A stretch of DNA of 64,000 nt, taken from NCBI GenBank assembly GCA_025602905.1, contig JAHLKI010000007.1, positions 620,001 through 684,000 of the forward strand, in the 5' to 3' direction. Position 1 is the stretch's first letter, and each line of letters starts with the position of its first letter. Shown piece after piece: positions 10,113-21,242 of the stretch. Both the position numbers and the translations under genes were made by a program. The DNA is from Phlyctochytrium arcticum (lineage: Eukaryota > Chytridiomycota > Chytridiomycetes > Chytridiales > Chytridiaceae). Below the pieces are notes generated by a model. The model was given only the letters and a program-made list of their open reading frames with translations, was not told the origin of the DNA and ran no database searches.

Positions 10113-10176
10113 GTGAGTTTTTATTATTTGGGTTGGGAGAGAGACTAGAAAATTGAACTAACGCTCAAGAAATTAG
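10113..10176 (+). other. Putative 5' UTR intron of the Ca2+-ATPase gene
   Basis: Begins GTGAGT and ends TTAG. A good branch-point-like ACTAAC lies about 20 nt before the acceptor. It ends nine bases before the ATG at 10186. Length (64 bp) matches the other introns in this window. Confidence 0.55.
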
Positions 10177-10185
10177 ATCGAAACC

Positions 10186-13100
10186 ATGCCTGAATCACCA
10201 GTACATCAGCATGAACCGGGGACAAAGACGGACGAGTCGCATAAGAAAGATGGCAAAAAAGCCGACCACACGGCCGTCAATATGCCCCCGGCAGGACATG
10301 CCGACGTTGCCACAAGTACCTTTGGCATCAATACCGAAGACATTTACGACTTGCTTGACCCCAAATCTCCCGAAAAGTATGCTCAACTCGGAGGCCGTGA
10401 CGGCATGCTCTCCAAACTCAAGGTCGACATGACGGTCGGTCTCATCACAAAGGCTGGATCTAAAGGCTTTGCTCACGACACACTTAATGCCGAAGCCGCA
10501 AGTACCGGGGTTGCCGGAGCACTAACTGAAGGCACCACCACCCAACGCCCCGTCAACAAGCGCGCCAGCATGCTGAGTTTTGCGAGCAAAAAGTCCGCCG
10601 TTGAAGACACTACCCAAACCACCCCCGACCCCATCGACTTGGATCTCCGCCGTGAAGCCTTTGGCTCAAACAAGTTACCCGAACCCATCTCCAAAACCCT
10701 CGTCGCCTTCATGATTGATGCCCTCAAAGATAAAACCCTCATTGTCCTCTGTATCGCTGCTGCCGTCGAAATTGCCGTCGGCATTTACAAACTCGTCAAA
10801 GAGTCGGAAGAGCTCGCCATTATTGACGGTGCCGCCATTATTGTCGCCGTCATTATCGTCGTTCTCGTCGCCTCCATCAACGATTTCCGTAAACAGGCCC
10901 AGTTTCGTAAACTCAACGATTTCAGTAAATCCCTCTCTGGTGTCAAGGTCTTGCGCGACGGCCGCGTCGTCCAAATCCCTACCCCTTCTTTACTCGTCGG
11001 TGACATTGCCATCCTCGAAACCGGTGACGTGCTCCCCGCCGACGGTGTCCTGGTCCAGGGCTTCAACCTCGACACGGACGAATCCTCCCTCACCGGTGAA
11101 CCCGTCAACATTCACAAAGACCTCAAAGACGACCCCTTTTTGCTTTCGGGTACCAAAGTCGTCAACGGCATGGGCCGCATGCTCGTTATTGCCACAGGTG
11201 TCAACTCTTTGAACGGCCGCTCCATGCTCGCCCTCGAAGTTGAGCCCGAGGAAACCCCGCTTCAGTCCAAACTTGGTAAACTCGCTGACGATATCGCTAA
11301 ATTCGGTGTTGCCGCTGCTTCCGTCATGGTCGTTGCCTTATTGATTGCCTACTTTGCTAAAGGAGGTGGCAAAAAGGGCGGCTCAGACATTGCCAATGAC
11401 ATTATTGCCATCTTCATCACGGCCGTTACTTTGGTTGTCGTTGCCGTTCCCGAAGGTTTGCCCCTTGCTGTCACGTTGGCCCTGGCTCACGCCACTATTC
11501 GCATGTTGGCTGACAAGAATTTGGTCCGTCATTTGTCCGCTTGCGAAACCATGGGTAACGCTACTACCATTTGCTCTGACAAGACGGGTACTCTGACACT
11601 TAACCAAATGACGGTCACCTCTGGAATTGTTGCCGACACCGGTTTTGAACGTGACGACATCCCCGATAAATTCAAGGCTGCTTTCATTGCCGCCAACCCC
11701 GAACACAAGAAGCAACTTTTGGAATTCATTTCTCGCACCGTCAACATCAACTCGACTGCTTCCGAGAATATCGGTCGTGACGGCAAAACGGAATTCAACG
11801 GCTCCAAGACGGAAATTGCCATTTTGAACTTTACTCTTGGATTAGGACACCCGTACACGACCGACCGTGAGCGAACCAAAGTCGTTGACGTCCAGCCCTT
11901 TAGTTCAGAACGAAAACGCATGTCGACCATTATCGAGACGGAGCTCGATCAAGCCTTTGAACAACGTCTTGGGTACGGGTCCACTGCGCCAGCTGCTACC
12001 GGCCAGTTCCGCTACATTATGTGCGTCAAGGGTGCGTCCGAAATTATTCTGCGGGGATGTGACAGTTACGTCTCTGTGGATGGGACCATCAAGCCTTTGA
12101 ACGACACCAAACGCGCTGAATTGGAAGCTTCCATCAACAAGTTTGCCAACCAGGCTCTTCGAACCATTTGTGCGGCGTTCAAACCCGTCCAACATTCCGG
12201 TGAAGCATCTGGCGCGCAAACCAAGAAGAAGGAGGATGGTGGACCCCAGGACGATGAGCACGGTTTAACTCTCTGTGCCATTTTCGGTATCCAGGATCCC
12301 GTCCGTACTGAAGTCCCCGGTGCCGTCAACACGTGTCAAAAGGCCGGTATCACTGTTCGAATGGTTACGGGTGACAACGTTGCTACTGCTCGTGCCATCG
12401 CCAAGGAATGTGCTATCTTGACCGAAGGCGGTCTGGTCATGGAAGGCCCCGTTTTCCGAAAAATGTCGGAAGGTCAAATGGACACGGAATTGCCCAAACT
12501 CCAAGTCCTCGCCCGTTCATCTCCCCTCGACAAACAAATCTTGGTCCGTAACCTCAAACGTCTCGGTGAAACTGTCGCCGTCACGGGTGACGGTACCAAC
12601 GATGCCCCCGCCCTCAAGGGATCCGATGTCGGATTCAGTATGGGAATCACGGGAACCGAAGTCGCCAAGGAAGCTTCTGATATTGTCATTCTGGACGATA
12701 ACTTTGCGTCCATTGTCAAGGCTGTCCTCTGGGGACGTAGTGTCTACGACTCGGTCCGTAAGTTCTTACAGTTCCAATTGACCGTCAACGTCTCTGCGGT
12801 CGTCATTACCATCATTACATCCATCTACACGACCGTCGCTACCCTCAAGCCCGCCTCAGCTTTGACTGCCGTCCAGCTTTTGTGGGTCAACCTCATCATG
12901 GACACCCTTGCCGCCCTGGCTCTGGCCACCGATCCCCCAACCCTCGCCCTCCTGAACCGTAAACCCTCCCGCCGAAACGAAACCCTGGTCAATTTCCACA
13001 TGTCCCGCATGATTGTCGGACAAGGAATCTACCAGATTGCCGTCTGTCTTGTTCTCTACTTTGGTGGCAAAACATGGTTTGATGAGGGTGGCGCCAATAT

Positions 13101-14016
13101 TGATGCCGAGACTGGAATCAATCGTACCACGTCTACTATGGTGTTCAACGGGTTTGTGTTTTGTCAAGTTTTCAACGAAATCAACGCGCGGAGTATTTCT
13201 CAGGGTGAGTCTTGAAATCCTTTCATCCCTCTCATTTTGTCAACATATATACTCATGATATTTTTCCTTTTAGATTTGAACATTTTCAAAAACATTCTCC
13301 ACAACCGCATCTTCCTCGGAATCGTCGTCATCACTGCTGCTCTGCAAGCCCTCATTGTCCAATTCGGCGGCGAAGTCTTCAAAACGCAACCTCTCGACGC
13401 CGGCCAATGGGGAATCTGTATCCTGGTCGGCGCCGGTTCTTTACCCATTGGTGCCTTCATTCGTCTTATCCCCGACTGGCGCAAAACCAAGGATGAGGAA
13501 CAGAGTCCCTTGGATCCTACCCGTGGTCAACGCGAAGAACAGGAATTGGAAGGGTACAGCCAGCAAGCCCTCGTCCCACCTCAAGCTGTTGGGTCTACCC
13601 AGAGTATGGCATCTACGTCAGGAAACACGCCCGTTTCCAGCAACCTTTCGTCAGTGGTGGCGGCTGCCGTCCACCAACAAAAAGGCTACCCCCCAACCTC
13701 GGAAAAATGGACCCACGCCATCCGCCGCACTCAAATGCAATTACGTGTCGTCAATGCTTTCCGTGCACCATCCGACGATTTCGGTCCCGCACCTCCACCC
13801 ATGCGCCGCCAAAACTCGGAACATCTCTGGAAGAAAGCCAAAACTGTCCCCCGATCCATTGGCGTCGTCAACGCTTTCCGTGGTGGACGGAGACGTAACG
13901 AGGGAGTCACGACACTCCAAATGATGGATGTGGCCCGTGAACGGGAAGTACAAGGGCGACGAAGGAGTATGGCCCTGAATAATGCCAATGGGAGTGGGAG
14001 TGAGTTACGACAATAG
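10186..14016 (+). CDS. P-type Ca2+-transporting ATPase, PMCA type (PIIB)
   Basis: Pumps Ca2+ out of the cytosol across the plasma or vacuolar membrane. Two exons (10186-13204 and 13274-14016, intron GTGAGT...TTTAG) join in frame to 1253 residues. Hallmarks: phosphatase-domain ESSLTGEP, membrane motif PEGLPLAVTLALA, phosphorylation site CSDKTGTLT with D465, hinge VTGDGTNDAPAL near residue 800, and several hydrophobic segments before 390 and after 840. The C-terminal tail carries IRRTQMQLRVVNAFR (VVNAFR at 1165-1170), strikingly like the calmodulin-binding helix of animal PMCAs, and a second VVNAFR at 1204-1209 next to a basic stretch. Fungal Pmc1 proteins usually lack this signature, so Ca2+/calmodulin autoinhibition like that of animal pumps is inferred. 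The start is the first ATG after a leader intron. Confidence 0.95.
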
Positions 14017-14059
14017 TTTTCTCTTTTAATATTTGGGTAGTTTTCTTTTTTTTTTGGGT

Positions 14060-14079
14060 GGGGGGGGGGGGGGGGGGGG
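14060..14079 (+). repeat. Uninterrupted run of 20 G
   Basis: A pure 20-G tract, with T-rich sequence on both sides, lies 44 bp after the Ca2+-ATPase stop codon, probably in its 3' UTR. It could form a G-quadruplex on the transcript. Exact length is unreliable in most sequencing data. Confidence 0.8.
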
Positions 14080-14332
14080 AAGTTTGTTTGATTGTTTTTT
14101 TTTCACGCATTATAACGCATTACACATTTGATTTTTTTTTTCCTCATTGGTTTACACGCTCGTCTCTGTTTTCTTTTCCTTTTATTTTATACAATCCTGT
14201 CGTCCAATATTGATGTTGGTCCCAATCATAGTCTTTTTGTGCGTGTGAGCCTGGTGTGAGCAACTGAGCAATAGCTGTTTTGGCTTTCCCACAACAAACG
14301 ACTGCGCGAAAAATCACTTAGCAGGCCACCGA

Positions 14333-15124
14333 TTTGGACCTCGGGCAAGATGGTCATTTTACCCCAATTCGGAGATTTTATACCCCAAAAAGGAAAGTAA
14401 AAAAGGAACTCTCGTGTACATCCTGTCCCGTCGCCGGGATCCCGTTCTCACCAGAGACCCACCCCTCAATCCGCATTCGGATGGAAATGGTCTTGATTTG
14501 GTGCAGAAGATACCCGAATGAGAGTAAAGTTGTGAGTGACCAGGGCTGCGGTCTGGAATGCTTGGTAAAGTTTTAATCTTGGTTTCCTCAACTTCTTCTC
14601 TGGGTTCTTCTATCACAAAAGGTCGCTTGAGGAGCTCCAAACCTGGACCCAACATATACGACGACTGCTCTCACCGAACAACAGTATGGAAGGGCCAAGC
14701 AGGTCTACTAGCAGTTTATCCGGTGCACTGTTCTTTGCGTGTTTGGAGGTCGTCGTTCTTCAATGGAAACCAACTGCTGCACCAGAGCACGCACCACATG
14801 GTGACGACCGGTGGGATTACCGTCTTACCATTGCGAATGGTAATCAAAGCCCAACAAAGACCCAAAACTGCCTAAAGAGGGTTCCAGGATAACCGTTTTA
14901 GGTTTGCGCGAGCCTGGCCGTGCGATTTTCCAAAAACTCTCTGATAACTAATATTTGTTCTGAAAGACTCGGGTGAATGGGCACTTTACCTCGGTTTTGG
15001 GTGGTTGGGGTACCGCTTTAAGAGTGTGAATGGATGGATATGGGTTCAAAATGATCTCCCTCAACCTCCCGTAACTAATAAATGTTTGGGGCGGCGTTTT
15101 GGGCGTGGGAAAAATTTGTTTTGC
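14333..15124 (+). repeat. Dispersed non-coding repeat, copy B
   Basis: The inverted partner of 6118-6815, beginning near 'cctcgggcaagatggtcatttt' and ending near 'gggcgtgggaaaaatttg'. It has extra segments relative to copy A, for example around 14575-14610. Short open frames on both strands are not conserved between the copies, so it is treated as non-coding. Confidence 0.8.
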
Positions 15125-15734
15125 CTGATCCTTTTTCTCTATTCGAGCACTCTCTGTCACACTGGCTGATGATACACTCATTCCGTTTTTGCTGTCCTTG
15201 CGGACTTCGGTACCATCAAAACGAAACATTTCGTTCCAAAAAGAAAACAATAAGAAGTAGTTGTACTAACTTCATCCGACTCAGAAAAGAATAAGGCCCC
15301 TACCGTATTTCTCCAATTATTTATCCCGTCACAAATAAACAAATAGATCCACATTGGCGTATTTACGCTTGTGCGAAACCGCGTACATGACTGTCATGAA
15401 TACGATTTTGTGATAGTATTTTTTTCTCGCGGGGAGACTATACTAACCCTTTTACTATTTTGCACTGTCGAATATTTCTGCTAAATACTGAAGTTATTTT
15501 TTTCTCTCGCGGTCTACTTGAGATGTTTGTCATTCACTAGCACAGTACATCCGCTTCCGTGGATTTGCACCTATTATCAAAGTACTTGCTCAGCGACATT
15601 TTGTCGCTAATTCCTAGAGCATAATGGTAACAATCTTGGAGCATTTGACACTGTTGCAGGGAATACAAAATGGGTGCGGTGGATTTCATTTCCCTCTGTG
15701 GGAATTTTACGTTTTGTCCTGGTACCGATCAAAT
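15125..15734. other. No gene; upstream region of the secreted protein gene
   Basis: AT-rich, with two occurrences of a T-run followed by CTCGCGG (about 15420 and 15500). I see no coding sequence. It probably includes the promoter of the gene at 15735. Confidence 0.35.
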
Positions 15735-16718
15735 ATGAGAAGCCATTTCGTCGCCAAACATCAGTTCTTGGTTCTTTTGCTCGTCCTGCCCATCCTCCTC
15801 GGATTAGCCTTGAGCAATAATGCCGTCGTCGATAGCGCGTGTACCCGCCACCCTGACGCGCCCCGCACGTTTACAGACTTCATAGACGACCCAAGCTTGG
15901 CGGTTCACAACCTCTTTTTTTCGCGGGTATCCTGCACTTACGATGTAGCCGTCTACATGAGCACGTACCTCAAAGCCCTCCCGACAACAAGAACGCAGTG
16001 GATCGTCCCGTTTTATAACCAAGCTTGGAAGTACTTGAAGAAGAATTACGGGGGGTGTCGTGTTGACCGTCAAGTTCCGGCACCCATAGGCCCCGGCTGT
16101 ACAGATTTCGGCGCGCCAAAACCTCTGGTGGTCCAACTCGACACATTCAATGGCGTGGGCCAATACAATTGGGAAAACCGCTTCGACTCCAGTGCAAGAG
16201 TCAGTCACCGGTCGTTCCTCGCCGCGACGTATAAAGACTGGTCCAGCACCTATGTCACGTCCAAGCAACATACTATCTTGGCACTGTGTCTTATGGTCGA
16301 GTCTGCCTCGCAGGGAACTCGATATCCAGCCATAGTCCCCAATCCCTACCGACCCATGGGTCATAATACCTACAAGAAGGAATCCTTTGCCAATATGTGC
16401 GCCTACGACTTTTTCAACAAGACAGGGTACGCCGCTGAAGCTGCGACATGGTACGATACGCTCATGCAGACAACCCAAGACAATGTCCCGCCCGGCGCAA
16501 AAGGTGTTAACTGGTTCAAGAACTGGTTTTTGCCCTTGTATGAAGAACGCAACAACACCATGTCGTTTCAATCCACTTATTACGGGCTCTTGGCTCAGTA
16601 CTTTCCGACCATGTTGGACGGAAAAGGGGTTACAAGCTACGTGCGACGGCCGAGCGTGGGAGAGTATGTGCATTTCATGAGTGCGGCGGTTGGTTGGTGT
16701 AACGGGATGGTAGTATAG
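15735..16718 (+). CDS. Secreted or membrane-anchored protein of unknown function
   Basis: A single-exon frame of 327 residues from the ATG at 15735; an in-frame ATG at 15624 also exists. I prefer the later start because it is followed directly by a basic stretch and a strong hydrophobic segment (FLVLLLVLPILLGLALS), a typical signal peptide. The mature part has several Cys and aromatic-rich blocks (ENRFDSSARVSHRSFL, KQHTILALCLMVESASQGTRYPA, NWFKNWFLPLYEERN). The latter two have the spacing of a metallopeptidase active-site helix and downstream segment, but no HExxH is present, so any such relation would be to an inactive protein. I do not recognise the family. The opposite-strand frame is a shadow. 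Confidence 0.65.
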   Translation: MRSHFVAKHQFLVLLLVLPILLGLALSNNAVVDSACTRHPDAPRTFTDFIDDPSLAVHNLFFSRVSCTYDVAVYMSTYLKALPTTRTQWIVPFYNQAWKYLKKNYGGCRVDRQVPAPIGPGCTDFGAPKPLVVQLDTFNGVGQYNWENRFDSSARVSHRSFLAATYKDWSSTYVTSKQHTILALCLMVESASQGTRYPAIVPNPYRPMGHNTYKKESFANMCAYDFFNKTGYAAEAATWYDTLMQTTQDNVPPGAKGVNWFKNWFLPLYEERNNTMSFQSTYYGLLAQYFPTMLDGKGVTSYVRRPSVGEYVHFMSAAVGWCNGMVV

Positions 16719-17696
16719 GATGATGAGAGGACAATGGACAGTGAGATGCAACTTCCCAGGTTGCGTATTGTGGGTGGTTTATTCAGATGCTCGCAGGGCG
16801 AGTGCAAGAATAAAAGTAAGCTAGAGTTTACAACGGCGTACCGCCGGCCTTTTATATGGAAGAAAAACTAAACTATATCACGCGTGTGGCGCGACACTCC
16901 CGGTTGCTACCGGACTCCGGTGGTAGACACCGGATGGTACGAGTGTGAAAGATCACTGCGCAGTCTTGGACTGCGCTACTGCGCTACTGCGCCGCAAGGG
17001 CCCAGATCCGCTACAGTTGGACGTAGCTTGGAGGGGATGGCGAGGGTTTTGTTCAATACTGGATGGAAACCCGAGCAGTTCACTGAGGCCCGGACAAATT
17101 TCCCGGTCATTAATGCCATGTACACTTACCCTTAGATGTCATTCTAATATCTTTCGGGATAATTTTCAAGTATACCCTTTTTTCTTGTATAACCAAACCA
17201 CCGTGATGCTAGATTTGATTCTCGGATTGTGGTTGATAGAATAATGACATCAAAAACTTCAGAGTCAGTGGACTACCCTTGTTGAGTTTCGGCCGTTTGA
17301 CTGTCAGAATCAGAAAACGCGTTACCGCATGCGACTCATAGTCATTCTGTTTCTGTCCTGTTTTAGGTCTGTCTTTCAACCGCTGTCTGTCGTTTCCCTA
17401 CGTTTCATGATTCTTTTGCCGGTACTGTCGCTTCCTGTCTTTTTAACGAGCCTCTGGGCATATTTTGCCTGCACAAAATCACTACGGTTTACTCCCACGC
17501 TTCCCTTTTTTCCTGTTCTCTGGTTTGTCAGGCCCTGCCATGTAACCTCAGATTGCATTCTTGCTGCACTCGGAATGACAATACTTTCATTCGTCTCTTG
17601 AGTCTGCTGAGTCTGGCAGATCTGTCCATACTTCGTCTGTTGACTTATGGTTGATTTCTCCCTACTGGCATACATCCCCAACTTGAGAACTCACCA
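16719..17696. other. No gene recognised
   Basis: The stretch includes the terminator region of the secreted protein gene and short frames without domains. The sequence near 16950-17000 has short repeats of CTACTGCGC. Confidence 0.35.
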
Positions 17697-17760
17697 ATTT
17701 CTTTAGGGGACCCACCCCTTGATCGACATTCGGCCAAAAAGTGCCCAATTCAAGATACAA
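17697..17760 (+). repeat. Short dispersed repeat sharing a core with copies A and B
   Basis: Contains ACCCACCCCTTGATC...ATTCGGCCAAAAAG. The reverse complement of 21184-21242 carries nearly the same segment, and the inner core (ACCCAC..TCAATCCGCATTCGG) also lies within the longer repeats at about 6733-6756 and 14458-14481. Confidence 0.6.
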
Positions 17761-18968
17761 ACGCCCCAGATTGGGCAATAGCCTCATTTACCAGGGTGAT
17801 TTGGAAAAGCACTCTTCTCCAGGCTCCACAGACTCTTGACATACTTTTTTTGAATTCTCGGAACTTTGTATTTCCTAAAACTAGGACATATTACTAACAA
17901 AAGAATACAACTGTAACTTAGAAAAGACAGTATGACGGGTTCATTGCTGATCCAGGACCCTCCCCAAAGCTCCCTCCACCATTCCTATCCCCGCTAGTGT
18001 TGTAGGGGGGTTGTCGCTAGTGGAACTCCCAGTTTCTGAAGAAAGTTGGTGCTCGCTGCCCTCCGTGCGCGTTCATGAAGATGAAAATGTGGAGAATGTT
18101 CATGGCCGCGTTGTATATAGTCGCGGTTCATGATCCGGCCGCCACAAACATCTCTACAACTCCTCAATGCCCACCAGCGGCTTATTGCTCTCAGTGCTCT
18201 CAGTCATGCGGCAAGATCCTGATCTGTATTATGATTTTCTCCATAGCTCCTGTTAGATGCAATCGAGGACGAACTTTTGACTCATCCATGTGAAGATCAT
18301 TGCGAGATGTTGAAAGCACTTGTCGACCAATGTGACCAAAAATCACGAATATTGACAAAAAACGGTACACACATATACATTGAGAACAGGGAATCAATAA
18401 TCATACGCTAGTGAGCAAAATGCTGGTAAAAAAGATGCCGTAAAGTAATACGCAAACCCGGAATCTAGAATACACGCTAACCAAGTCCGCTGCGCAGCCT
18501 TCATCGTGGCATAATGGCATTCATATCCTGCAATGTGTCTCATCCTTCTTCTCGCGCTGCTACCTCCTTTGCAGGTAGGCTCCTTTCTGCTTTTCTCGTA
18601 GCCTGACATTGAGTCTGTCGACTGGTGGCAGCTTACTGTGATTTTTTTCTAATACCACGCGAACTTTTGAACACTCTATTGATTACTTCTCATACCTCTT
18701 AGTAGGCTCTTACTCTATGAATTCATTTGCCTAATAACACTCCCAGCGTCCACAACCTGGACAACCTGCACATTTCATCTTGCCTACTGCGCACCACTGC
18801 GCAAGCGCGATTCATTTACCCATTTTCGGGCACTTTGCACAGCCAGTCTCCCGGAGGTCGCGTTTTGCCAAAGATGCAAAGGCTCTCCAAATCAGTGAAA
18901 TCCCACCAAAGGGCATCCGAAAGCAAGGCCGGGACCTTGGATCTCTGGAAACACTCTTCAGCTAGTCG
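17761..18968. other. No gene recognised with confidence
   Basis: A 72-codon frame at 18075-18293 starts with a hydrophobic segment and has clustered Cys, but it is too short and unsupported to call. The remainder holds no recognisable gene or RNA. Confidence 0.35.
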
Positions 18969-20107
18969 ATGGTCAGCATGTCCCGGACTTCTTCATCCCG
19001 ATCTTCGAGGCGATCTGAGCAGTGCCGTCTCCCTTCGGTCGTCAGCTCTCTGCTACTGGCAATGAGCGCTTTGGGCCCATTTTCCGTCGAAGCACTTGAT
19101 GCTCAGATGGGCCTTGCCCGCATCAGCCATGAAATGTTTGCGCTAAACAACAAAATGGTTGTGATGGGCGGCTCTAAATTTTTTACCCCCCCGGGTTTTG
19201 GTACGTCCCCAACCATATCATGAAACTTTCGATCCGCACCCCAATTTTTAACATCATATTCATTCAAACTAGACAATGTAACTGCAACTGACGGGAATTA
19301 TCTTCAGACCGCCAGCATCGTTACCTACGACGATTGGGCCTCCAAAGACACCATAATCGAGTCTGGGCAGTCACTCACTACATTTGCGGCTGCCTGCGCG
19401 CGTTGGGACACGGAAAAAGTCATCTGTACTGGGGGCTTGAAGCCAGGACATATTGCTCCGGACCATCTGGAGTGTTTCGCGTTTTCGCTCGGCGGTTTCC
19501 AAGCTTTTGCCGGCACTGGGGTCGTGAATGCAGAAATAGGCAGTAAAAATCTTATCATTCCCGCCCGCTGTGGGATCACGCCGCTGTTATCCTTGGCAGC
19601 ACGTACTACATGTTTGGAGGTAGGATGATTGCAACGAATGGAACCAGTCCCATGGCTGCTGGCACGGGAGCCGGGCCCGGGGAATTCTTTGCTGTGGATC
19701 TGAACACAATTCCCTTAGTACCAAAAGCACTTACTGCCTCTGGGAACCAGGTGTCACCATCTGCACGCAGCAACTTTTGTATGATATCCCTTGACAGCAC
19801 TTCATTCTTCCTCTTTGGTGGGGTAAGTGGTGACGGCAACACTGAGTCGTATCTGCGCGATTCGTGGATTTACAAAGTGGGATCCGGCTGGACGGCTGTG
19901 CCGCAGACGAACGCTGACCCTTCTGCCCGTCGTGGCCTTACCTGCACTTTTCTGCGCGGTAAAGTGTGGATGTTTGGTGGAAAGGCCCTGGCGGCCAGCA
20001 ATGACATTTGGTCATTCGACCCAACGACAAACACTTGGAAGCAAGAGTACGACAGCAAGACCAGTCAGGATGACGGCCAGCAACAATTCGGTTTCGTGCA
20101 AAGATGA
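18969..20107 (+). CDS. Secreted Kelch-repeat protein with an apparent frameshift
   Basis: Exon 1 (18969-19200) encodes a signal peptide-like N-terminus (hydrophobic SSLLLAMSALGPF) and the start of a Kelch blade (NNKMVVMGGSKFF). A 72-bp intron (19201-19272, GTACGT...CTAG) leads in frame to DNVTATDGNYL. Near 19565-19572 the frame must change to recover the next blade (WDHAAVILGSTYYMFGGRM) and the following ones (FFLFGGVSG, VWMFGGKAL, NDIWSFDPTTNTW). No plausible GT-AG intron restores the frame while keeping the blade, so a frameshift, pseudogene or sequencing error is likely. The frame stops at 20107, soon after the last blade. Kelch blades form a propeller used for protein or glycan binding; no target can be inferred. 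Confidence 0.65.
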
Positions 20108-21183
20108 TTGGAGTTACAGACTCTAACTTAAAGTCTGCACTGTGACAGCGACGGCAAAGGGGAGGTGGGTGCGGAGGTACGGCACTTGTCCATCGGCCAA
20201 GTCGCTGGATGTCATGAAATGGCCAACCAATGCCAGTCTTTTGACATGTAGGATAGACTTGATGCTGTGGTGGTCGTTTTGAGACTTTGTTTTTTGTTTG
20301 TTGTCTTGCTCCGTGGGGAGGTAGCAACTGGTACAATTTCCGTGATTGTTCTCAGCTGCAAGCTGTTGTGTCGTATTGCGTTCAGATGAAGAGTCTAGAT
20401 GGTGTAACAGTAAGGGTTGGCGATGCGGTCATGATGAATATTTTCTAAATTACTTGTATTTATATTTCTTCGGTGGATTGCCAGATATTGTTGGGAATTT
20501 GAAGACGATAACGCGGATCTAATGTGACAAAACCACGTATTGCTTCCGGGAGCACCTCAAGGCTCCCATTATGTACAGGAAACGTATGTCTATGTGATAC
20601 ATGGTGTGAGATAATGTAACATTGCAATGATGTGAGAATGCTGTGCGAAGGGATAAGGGTACCAGTAACAACTTAGGCGTTGACAGCGTGATGATGTTCA
20701 GGGATGACACCTGTCAAAGCAGAAGCGACACTGTCACAACTATTCCTATCACAAACAAGCTTTTCCTCTATGCCTTTTCAGAAAACCGGACTGTCAATAC
20801 CTGTCCTGCTTGATGTTTGGTCTCTTTCAGCCTGACACAGCCCAGACAACCCTCGTCGCCGATGACATATTCAGTCGAGAAAGATTACCAGGGAAAAGTA
20901 CTCTAGTTTTTATTTTTTCGGACCACACATTTTTATTTGAAAAAAGGGCAAAACCTAACAACTAAGACATAAGTATGAGTCAGACCTAGAACTAGACATA
21001 AGGCAAAGTGGGAGACTCGCATTCCTGCCCAAAAGTAAGCTTTTGGACCCCCCTTTTAGGGTGTTTGTTTTCTTATTTTGGGCTCAATGTGCATTTCTTA
21101 AGGGTCCCCAAACCCTTCGTGGACCAAAAAATAATTAATTCTTACAGAGACCCTCTCCAGCAACAAGTTTAGACCTATTTGGG
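20108..21183. other. No gene recognised
   Basis: AT-rich sequence with short frames lacking domains. Contains poly-A/T patches near 20910-20950. No RNA gene recognised. Confidence 0.35.
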
Positions 21184-21242
21184 CGTTTTTGCATTCCTAA
21201 TTCGGCAGCTTTTTGGCCGAATGCGGATCAAGAGGTGGGTCG
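21184..21242 (-). repeat. Short dispersed repeat, inverted partner of 17697-17760
   Basis: On the minus strand it reads ACCCACCTCTTGATCCGCATTCGGCCAAAAAG and then GCAAAAACGCCC, nearly matching the plus-strand repeat at 17697. The pair flanks the Kelch gene in inverted orientation. (The motif is given here in two pieces of a longer match.). Confidence 0.6.

Noticed and set aside
10473..13490. Many frames opposite or overlapping the Ca2+-ATPase
   Set aside because: All lie within a clearly recognised P-type ATPase and have no domains of their own.
15804..16751. Long minus-strand frame opposite the secreted protein gene
   Set aside because: The plus strand has a signal peptide and protein-like composition; the minus frame lacks recognisable features and is best seen as a shadow.
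18075..18293. 72-codon Cys-containing frame with a hydrophobic N-terminus
   Set aside because: Too short and unsupported by motif, splice pattern or repeat; chance frame remains likely.
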